From Helichrysum umbraculigerum (taxonomy: Eukaryota; Streptophyta; Magnoliopsida; Asterales; Asteraceae): a DNA stretch of 64,000 bases. Positions 57,266-64,000 of this stretch are shown one piece after another (the stretch's first letter is position 1; each line of letters starts with the position of its first letter). Both the position numbers and the translations under genes were made by a program. The stretch is from positions 134,065,277-134,129,276 of the forward strand of contig CATIUR010000005.1 in NCBI GenBank assembly GCA_949592205.1. The letters are read 5' to 3'. Below the pieces are notes generated by a model, which had not been told where the DNA came from, did not search any database, and was given only the letters and a program-made list of their open reading frames with translations.

Positions 57266-57564
57266 CCTCGTTTTTCTTTTATGTTTTTATTTTCAGGATT
57301 GAACTTTGTGGGTATGTTCACTGGAAACCCTCACGAGACTATAACTCGTCCACTCGGGATACCGAGGGGTTTAAAGGCTTATTGCATATGCTAAATGCAA
57401 TCGTGATTAACTACGAAAGTGTGGATGTTGTATATTATTATTCAAGAGATGAAGGAACCAACCAAGCAGATTTTTCTTAGCCGATGATGAAATTTATAAT
57501 TTCAGTTAGGGGAGTTTTTTTGTTCTATTTTTCTTTCTCTTACTCACTTTTGTTTATCAATTTT

Positions 57565-57606
57565 TATACAATGAGGGCATTGTATAATTTAAGTGTGGGG
57601 ATAGGG
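57565..57606 (+). promoter_or_regulatory. G second (internal) PPT-like tract with hairpin
   Basis: TATACAATG, loop AGGG, CATTGTATA (57565-57586, nine perfect pairs), then TTTAAGTGTGGGGATAGGG. It lies about 1 kb before the 3' PPT, as in D. Confidence 0.7.
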
Positions 57607-58007
57607 TTCGTAAGAAAAAGAATTCCTTTAATTAATCATTTAAGTTTCTATTGTTCTTAAATTTACATTAAAATTTTTAAGTTAATAACTAAGTATTTAT
57701 TAGTTAGAATACTTTTGTTAAAAGTTTTGTTTTATATTTAAAAGTTTAGACTTTAATGTGGATTAATTGTTTTGTATATATAATGTAAGCTACTTAATAA
57801 TAAGTGATATATAGTTACATGATATGATGTACTAATAGGCAATCTTTATAAAGATTTCTGAATTTTAATAAATTAATAAAATAACTTGTTTATTATTTTA
57901 TGATACATAATATGATGTATGATATAAAAGTCTTAATTCTTAGATTTATCATGCGATAATTTTATATATCTTTATACTTATATGAAAACATTTGGGGCTC
58001 TACTAAT

Positions 58008-58242
58008 TGTTTCCTCTATTGTACTAAAGTACAGACCTGGTTTCTAATTAGTATTCTTCAATAAAACAAAAAGAAAGGAAAATCTTTCAAAAATAGAATA
58101 AAAATAAAAAATCAAACTATGTCGCTTTGTTGTACGATTGTACAGACTTGTCACCGCTGGTTTGATTTAAATAAAACTGCTTTACCTGAATCAAGTTATG
58201 TCGCTCTGTTGCATGAAAATGCAGACCTGTCACCAATGTCTT
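58008..58242 (+). other. Three conserved tetraloop hairpins in the G 3' region
   Basis: TGTAC-TAAA-GTACA (about 58019-58032), TGTAC-GATT-GTACA (about 58131-58144) and TGCAT-GAAA-ATGCA (about 58210-58223). Each is followed by GACCTG or GACTTG; the last two are preceded by TATGTCGC. The third stem differs by two compensatory pairs. Confidence 0.65.
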
Positions 58243-58579
58243 GATTCTTAAAAATGGATTTTATATATTTATTTGGAATATAAAAGTAAATTGCATGATT
58301 AAGTTTAAGAGTATATCATATATGGAAATCATAAGTAATATTCATACTAACAATAAAGATATATTCAGAAGTATAAATATAGACTGTTTATAGTGGACAA
58401 ATATATTAGTAATCATTCATGAGCTATATATTACACAAATAATAATAATTTTATTTGTACATTATAGTTATCCATGTTAATTAAATTGTTTAAATTTTTA
58501 ATTTATGAAATAGATTTTTAGTATTGGTATTCTGATTCTTAAATATTAGTTTGATGCTTATTTTAAATTTTATTCAGTA

Positions 58580-58619
58580 TTCTACTTGAGGACAAGCAGA
58601 ACTTAAGTGTGGGGATATT
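58580..58619 (+). promoter_or_regulatory. G 3' polypurine tract with AGGA-loop hairpin
   Basis: TTCTACTTG, loop AGGA, CAAGCAGAA (one mismatch), then AAGTGTGGGGATAT next to the LTR at 58620. Confidence 0.8.
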
Positions 58620-60195
58620 TGATAATCATCAAATAGATAGTATATTTTATAGTAATTTATTCCTATATTTATATACATTTTAGTGCATTTATATCATTTT
58701 AGATACTTATTTTGTTAATATTTGCAGAGATGTATTTTAATTGAAGATTGAAGAAAAAGGAACAAGAACGAATCCAAAACTGAAAGAAACTGAAGAAAAT
58801 GAAGAAATGAAGAAAAAGGAGTTTAAACCTTGAAGAATTGAAGACAAAAAGTATTAAAATGAAGAATTGGGCCAAGAAAGAAGTTAAAGCCGTATATGAA
58901 GTTAAGAGAGTCCAAAAGTGAAGCCCAACCCGTTTTTAAGAATATTCTGGAATTCAGTCCAACCGGCGGTTGGAAATCCCAACCAGCAGTTGGAGTATTA
59001 GGGTTGTAAGGCGGTGGAGACACGTGGAGTTGGACCAGGATTCAAATTGATCCAACCGGCGGTTGGAGGTCCCAACCGGCGGTTGGAAGGTCTGCCAGAA
59101 AAAGTATAAATAGAGGCTTAAGTTTAGATTTTTGATATACGATTCTTAGAATACAAAACCGATTATTAGGGTTTAAGGTCGACTTAAGGTGCGATTTTGG
59201 AGGTCAAGGGGCTAGGGTTTGAAGGTTTTTAACCCTAGGAGAAGCTGGTTCGACAATTGGTTTGGTTTCTTTATCCTTGTAACTTTAATAACCTTATTGA
59301 GTTAATTTATGGATATTGTTTATTTGAATTACTTGTTAATTAGATTTTCGTTATAGTTATTTAAATGAATGTTTATTGAGTTTATTATATGAATTATATG
59401 TTTATGTTGGAACTATATTATTGAATGTTTATTATACAAGAATTGTCTTTATTATGATATATTGATGATTGTTCTTGACATAGTTAGACTGATTTATATT
59501 AAACGAGGATGACCATATTAAGTTTCTATAAATTAAGTGATTGTGTTTATGTCTTGATCTTAACCTTATGCGATAGACGAAGAATGATTCATTAATATAA
59601 AGTAATACTGTGATTCAAGTTTAACCTTAGAAATTGTATTAATAAACTGATGATAGATCTTATTAATTAGTGATACTTTGCGTAACCTTATGACTGTATT
59701 GCTATGATGAAGATTAGCTTAACCTTAAGTAATTTTCTACATTAGTAATTCACCAGTAATAATAGCCAACAAAGCAAATAGACATAAGTACGTATAATAA
59801 GTTTAATAAATAATAGTTTGAATAATTATAATCTTCTATCCATCTGAGTATTATTAAGTTGTTCATGAAACTTATCTATTAGAATCTGTATCAAAATATA
59901 ATTATAAATATGTTCGTTCGGAACTAAAACGTTCCCCTTATCTTGTAGATTATTGTAAATTGGATCCTTTATTCATTTGTATCATAATTGTGAATATTTG
60001 TAATTAGAAATAAATAGATAATTAGTTATAAATAAGAATCACGTTTCTTGTGTTCCTTGTGTTCGAATTTGGACTTACTTATTAAGCTATATTACATGAA
60101 CGGGTCAATCTTGCCTGAATTGTGTGATAGTATTATTTAGTATTTCCTTAATTTAAAACTTGTGATTATAATTGCCTATACTTTAACACACATCA
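58620..60195 (+). mobile_element. G 3' LTR
   Basis: 1576 bp, uninterrupted. Palindromes at 58959-59087, TATA box at 59105-59112. It ends CACATCA, followed by ATAGG, the partner of ATATG at 1152-1156. The frame at 58823-59023 recurs in the 5' LTR and is not a gene. Confidence 0.93.
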
Positions 60196-60200
60196 ATAGG

Positions 60201-60445
60201 CACTCACATTTCCAAACACTTTGTCATAGAGATGGTAAACACACCTACTTTAACATTCCTACTTCATCCCACTCTCGACAACATCCCTTGGGATCACGAA
60301 ACTCACGGGTGGCTAGGAGGACCACCGAGTCACTTCGAGCTAGACCTTATCCAACTCACAACAATTCAAATAACTAGGCTAGTCAGCACGCAGTTGCTAG
60401 TCAGTAGAGATGGTTATTCAACACCTCTTGATTGTTCTATAATGT
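60201..60445 (+). mobile_element. H leader, second part
   Basis: Matches the reverse complement of B 27290-27480 almost continuously, which proves that H continues on the right side of G. It encodes a short Ser/Arg-rich peptide related to the C frame. It breaks off at 60446, where F is inserted; the B leader continues past that point. Confidence 0.85.
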
Positions 60446-60799
60446 TGTCACACCCCGTCTAAAGCGGAAACAACGGAATGCAACTACGATAGGATCACAA
60501 CACATCAATATATAGAACTCTAAATGCAATTAAAGATCAATGTGTTGTAATGTCATTAACACGAATAGCGGTTCGTGCCAAGCATACATTCCAACAATGA
60601 ATCGAAGTTTTACAAATAATCAATAAATGTGTTCAACAAAGTTAAAGCAAAACACGCCTTCCCAAACAACCAACACGCCAAACCAAATGTTTCTTGTATC
60701 TTGTAGTGACACTTAATGCAACCTAAACGGTCCACTAAGTTTTCTTGTCCTCAGCCTTAGTTCCACTAGTGCTACCTGAAAAGATATGCTCAAAAACGT

Positions 60800-60812
60800 C
60801 AACAATATGTTG
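60800..60812 (-). other. Conserved LTR stem-loop (F)
   Basis: CAACA, 3-nt loop, TGTTG, followed on the + strand by GTGAG. The stem differs from all other families but is fully paired. Confidence 0.5.
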
Positions 60813-60928
60813 GTGAGTTTCGTAGGTTTGAAACCAGACACAAAAAAAAAAACATTTTGCTGTGATAATAATAAGTTAGGACAATGCAATAGAAATGTAC
60901 ACAAATGTGAAATAATGCAGCCAGTATA

Positions 60929-61155
60929 TCTCAATGTACGGCAATTACCTCACAAGGAAGTAAAGCACGAATGTAAGCAACAATCCCAATGTACGGAAAA
61001 TACCCCACAAGGAGGTAAAGCACGAATGTAAACAACCAATCTCAATGTACGGAAAATACCCCACAAGGAAGTACAGCACGGATGTAAGCAACCAATCTCA
61101 ATGTACGGCAAATACCCCACAAGGAAGTACAGCACGGATGTAAGCAACAAGTCTC
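60929..61155. repeat. 56-bp tandem repeat in the F LTR
   Basis: Four copies of a unit with CTCAATGTACGG, then TACCCCACAAGGAAGTA and CACGGATGTAAGCAAC. Confidence 0.88.
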
Positions 61156-62962
61156 AAAACATATAAGTCACATAGTGTCACACATTTCAAGCATATGTCC
61201 AAAAATAGAAATGAATACGTTCACAGCATAAAACAATTGATAAAACATGTGAGTATGCTTTTCCCCCAATGATAAAAATATGTAAAGAAAATGGGGCCAC
61301 GAAAACTCACCTCAAGTATCAAAGTAAGTGTTGCCTTCAAATGAATCCACCAAACAAACTTGCAAATCCACAAGTGAACATATACGCATATAGGTTACAA
61401 CCTAGACATATCTATGTCCTTCCATTGTATCCCAAGTCTAAATCATCTCTACTAAGTTTTCTTACAACTAAACCTCATGTATCTTTACAAAAATCAATCC
61501 CATTAGAAAAATTCAGATTTCTGTCTAGAAATTTCATGTTATTTTACGAATTTCAAACCATGATTTAATGAAATTATTTGACTCTACAAATTTTACCGAT
61601 GATACTTTAATGTATTAAGAACCCTCTGTAATTTTTCCAGATTTGATTTCATTGGTTAACTAATTTTAAAAATTCATCAAAGTGAACTGCTCTAAACCGA
61701 GAACACGTTCTGACTTAACAAAAGTTATATTTTATTTAAAATACTTCATTACTTACACAACTTATAATATTTTTATAGAAAATTATTGACATTTTGAAAT
61801 TACTCCAGTAAAAATTTCAATACCAAACTCCTATTTTAACACACGTTTCAAAAATCCACAAGTTAACTACAATCATGAACCGAAAAACTCAGAAATGACT
61901 TTCGATTTTGAAAAATCATTTTGACTAACTTATACTCATCATTTGGACATGAAACTGACACCATTTGAAAGTAAACTCTTAATACTTATGTTTAGACTCA
62001 AGATTCATTAAAAATCATTGTAAAATGACCAAGTTACAATTTCCTAAACCCGACACAATAATCTGTCCAGATTAGGGTTTTTCGTCTTGATTCAAATCTC
62101 CGCATATTAACATGTCTAAGTCAATTATATGATCACAAAACTTGTTCTAACCAATAAAACACTAATTTTACAGACCCTAACATGGCCATAATAATGGGAT
62201 ATCAATGGATCAAATAGAAAGAAACAAAATAATACGGTAGATCGAGAATGCGTACGAAAGATCGAGTTAAAAGAAATATTGTACCAACTACGAACTCGAG
62301 ATCAAGATCCTCTCCTAAGATCTGTAAATATGAAGAGTATAAGTCCCTTGAACTTTTTTTTGTTAATGATTACACAAGTTAAAATGATTAGGATACCGAA
62401 AACTTACCAAAGTTTCTGAAAATTGGTCACCCACAGCAGCAGTTTACGAAATAATTTGTATAAAATAATCTATTGCGTTTCAGAGGCCGAAACCTTAAAA
62501 CTGTATGTAAAACATCGAGATCTACAACTTTCTAGTTTTGACCGAAGCCTGAAAACGAACGTAAATGGGTCAAATCGGCCTCTGTTCGTGACTGAAATTT
62601 TGGGACAGAATCTGAGATTTTGTTTTTGTGATTAAAAAGTTTTTGGGTTAGGTTTTAGGTTTATATTTGTAGGCTTAAGATTGCTTGGGCCTAAGTCTTA
62701 GGGTTTGGGGCTTGGGCCAACCGAATGGGTCTCCTGGGGGGGGTTTGGGTTGGTTTTATTTGGGCCAACAAAAATGACACACTAATAATTCGCGGGTCAC
62801 TCGGTCCTAGAACAATGATCCCAATTAAATTGTTATCGTATATAGTTTTCAATAATTAGGGGAATATTTTTCATGCCCGAAGCGAATATTATTAACGAAC
62901 TTAAATAAGAAATGATTTTGAATTGAGATTTTCAAATTACATTTTTGGTGACGGATGTCACA

Positions 62963-62997
62963 GTATTCCCCCGTTTAGGGAATTTCGTTCCGAAATT
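62963..62997 (-). promoter_or_regulatory. F polypurine tract and pre-PPT hairpin
   Basis: The minus strand has AATTTCG and CGAAATT around GAA (62981-62997), then a purine tract AAACGGGGGAATA at the LTR. Confidence 0.8.
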
Positions 62998-63716
62998 CAA
63001 TCGGAGTTATTGTTGAAAACGTTATTATGGAATAGACATGGGTTTCGAGTTTCTTATGATCCTCTCATCTCTAAGTGATTTTGAATTCTCACCTAACGTA
63101 CTATTGTGATTGCGTTACATTTTCGCTACTTGACTTCTCGTTCTGTAGTTTTTACCGGCCCTATGACACAATGTTGTTTTGAACTCCATCTCAATTTTTA
63201 TTCAACTACATATTACTACATTTCGTTTGTGTGACACCATAAGAGTCTCATCACTTGATTATGTATCACGAATATCCGTTTGCACCATCCGTCCCTTTGA
63301 TTTATAGGTTATCGAACCTATTGTTAAACGTATAATATGAATTTGTTCGGCCCGTTAATAAGGTAAGAGAAATTGGTGTTTGTAAATGGTGCGTTCTCAA
63401 CATATGAGAGATTCTTTCTTGATTCCAAATCCCATGGATTCCACAGGCGCAATTGTTGGACCGAGAGGCATAACCACATTGAGTCCTAAACGTCATCTTT
63501 GGTATAGCTTCCTCGTGATTCCTTAATTGGATTTATAGTTTGTTTGAAGGTCAATTGTCTGTACACCTACACGAACCTTGGAGTTGATTTAACAAGTCGT
63601 CGCTTTTAAATATAGAACATTAATTATACGTCACACACGTTATGAGAATTTCAACAACTAATGGTTCTCACTGAAATAGGTTTCCTATATGTCAAGGAGT
63701 AGGTATTTCAACTAGA

Positions 63717-63763
<47 letters not shown>

Positions 63764-64000
63764 TAAGTTCATCTGTTCTTCCTTCACCTCGAGGATTTAT
63801 ATTTGCTTCACATAAAAGTTTAAGGGTGTAAGGTTTTTTTGTTCGTTAGGAATAGTAAGGAGTTCTTACCAAAATGTAGTATTGTGTTACAAATGATGAT
63901 GGTAATACGTAAGATGTTTCTTTCGTACCCTTCGTGTGGTTAATTCCCATTGCTTTGTACTAGACCTTGATTTACCAAGTTTTATTTGTGTTGTGTAGCT
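62998..64000 (-). pseudogene. F internal region, degenerate pol remnant
   Basis: Weak similarity to the B chromodomain end (about 63050-63130, words such as GATCCTCTCATCTCTAAGTG) and to the B RT region (about 63565-63600, CCTTGGAGTTGATTTAACAA), with what would lie between mostly missing. Many stops; no frame can be followed. A T37 run lies at 63724-63760. The rest of the element is outside the window. Confidence 0.5.
63724..63760. repeat. T37 homopolymer
   Basis: 37 consecutive T. No counterpart is seen in B. It could be an expanded simple repeat, the poly(A) end of an inserted retroposon on the minus strand continuing beyond the window, or an assembly artefact. Confidence 0.9.

Larger units (their letters stand above)
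57266..58579 (+). mobile_element. G 3' non-coding region
   Basis: Post-pol region, homologous to D 33683-34767 and 44315-44524 (reversed). The open frame to 57480 is read-through after the integrase deletion. It contains the internal PPT-like tract (57565-57606) and three tetraloop hairpins (58008-58242). No envelope-like frame. Confidence 0.8.
1157..60195 (+). mobile_element. G: Athila-type Ty3/gypsy retrotransposon, split by nested insertions
   Basis: G has two LTRs of 1575 and 1576 bp once insertions are removed, starting TGATAA and ending CACATCA. A tRNA-Asp-like PBS follows the 5' LTR and a PPT precedes the 3' LTR. The TSD is ATATG (1152-1156) against ATAGG (60196-60200), one base changed. 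Gag, protease, RT and RNase H are Athila-like, for example CIDYRKLNDATRKDHFPLPF and FMDDFSVFG. G holds A in its 5' LTR and C in its RT. By eye the LTRs differ at about 23 positions (about 1.5%). Integrase is deleted and the frame is broken, so G is defective. Confidence 0.92.
60446..62962 (-). mobile_element. F: 3' LTR of a further Tekay-type element
   Basis: 2517 bp, from TGTCACACCCCG to GGATGTCACA on the + strand, inserted in the H leader. It contains the stem-loop (60800-60812), a 56-bp tandem repeat (60929-61155) and the GGTGAGT/GGCCCC module (61263-61312). The other LTR lies outside the window, so the target duplication cannot be checked. Short frames at 60713-61568 and 62423-62635 have no family features. 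Confidence 0.85.

Noticed and set aside
61269..61568. 99-codon frame in the F LTR
   Set aside because: Inside an LTR, no recognisable domain, starts in the conserved LTR module.

Overview
The window is plant nuclear DNA made entirely of nested LTR retrotransposons; I find no host gene, tRNA, rRNA or CRISPR. The evidence is Ty3/gypsy gag-pol of two plant lineages (Tekay-type chromovirus and Athila), primer-binding sites matching initiator tRNA-Met and a tRNA-Asp-like 3' end, polypurine tracts, and 5-bp target-site duplications (TSDs). A eudicot with a large repeat-rich genome is likely. Asteraceae is only a guess.

I use letters for the elements. H (Tekay type, + strand, outermost) gives the end of its 5' LTR (1-765), PBS and leader (to 1156); its leader resumes at 60201-60445. 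G (Athila, +, 1157-60195, TSD ATATG/ATAGG) is inserted in H. A (coding-free, - strand, 2266-13036, TSD TTAAG) sits in the 5' LTR of G and itself holds solo LTR S (3730-6267, TSD AATTT). C (non-autonomous, +, 17382-56502, TSD ATCGC) splits the reverse transcriptase of G. B (Tekay, -, 19793-30810, TSD GAATA) sits in the 5' LTR of C and has the only uninterrupted gag-pol. D (Athila, -, 32155-51726, TSD CCTTA) sits in the leader of C. E (gag remnant only, -, 34768-44314, TSD GTAGG) sits in the 3' non-coding part of D. F (degenerate Tekay type, -, 60446 to beyond 64000) interrupts H again. The deepest stack is H>G>C>D>E. Removing the insertions brings paired LTRs back to near-equal lengths (G 1575/1576; A 2079/2078; C 3444/3414; B 2897/2945; D 1491/1472; E 3218/3196), which supports the layout independently.

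Only B looks potentially autonomous, and its protease active-site triplet reads DAG. G has lost its gag start, carries stops and a frameshift and lacks integrase. D carries four in-frame stops. A, C and E code for little or nothing but keep LTRs, PBS and PPT, so they probably depend on proteins from B-like relatives.

The most interesting signals are non-coding. (1) Three different elements (G, A, D) carry the same array of four 15-bp CG-centred palindromes with near-identical spacing but different palindrome sequences. (2) H, B, C and E carry a hairpin 102-104 nt after the PBS with a 9-nt loop holding a self-complementary hexamer (TGATCA or TAGCTA), resembling a retroviral dimer-initiation site. 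(3) All seven tRNA-Met-primed LTR families share a stem-loop whose stem sequence covaries. (4) Both Athila elements carry AGGR-loop hairpins before two polypurine tracts, with covarying tetraloop hairpins between them. All comparisons, counts and alignments were done by eye.
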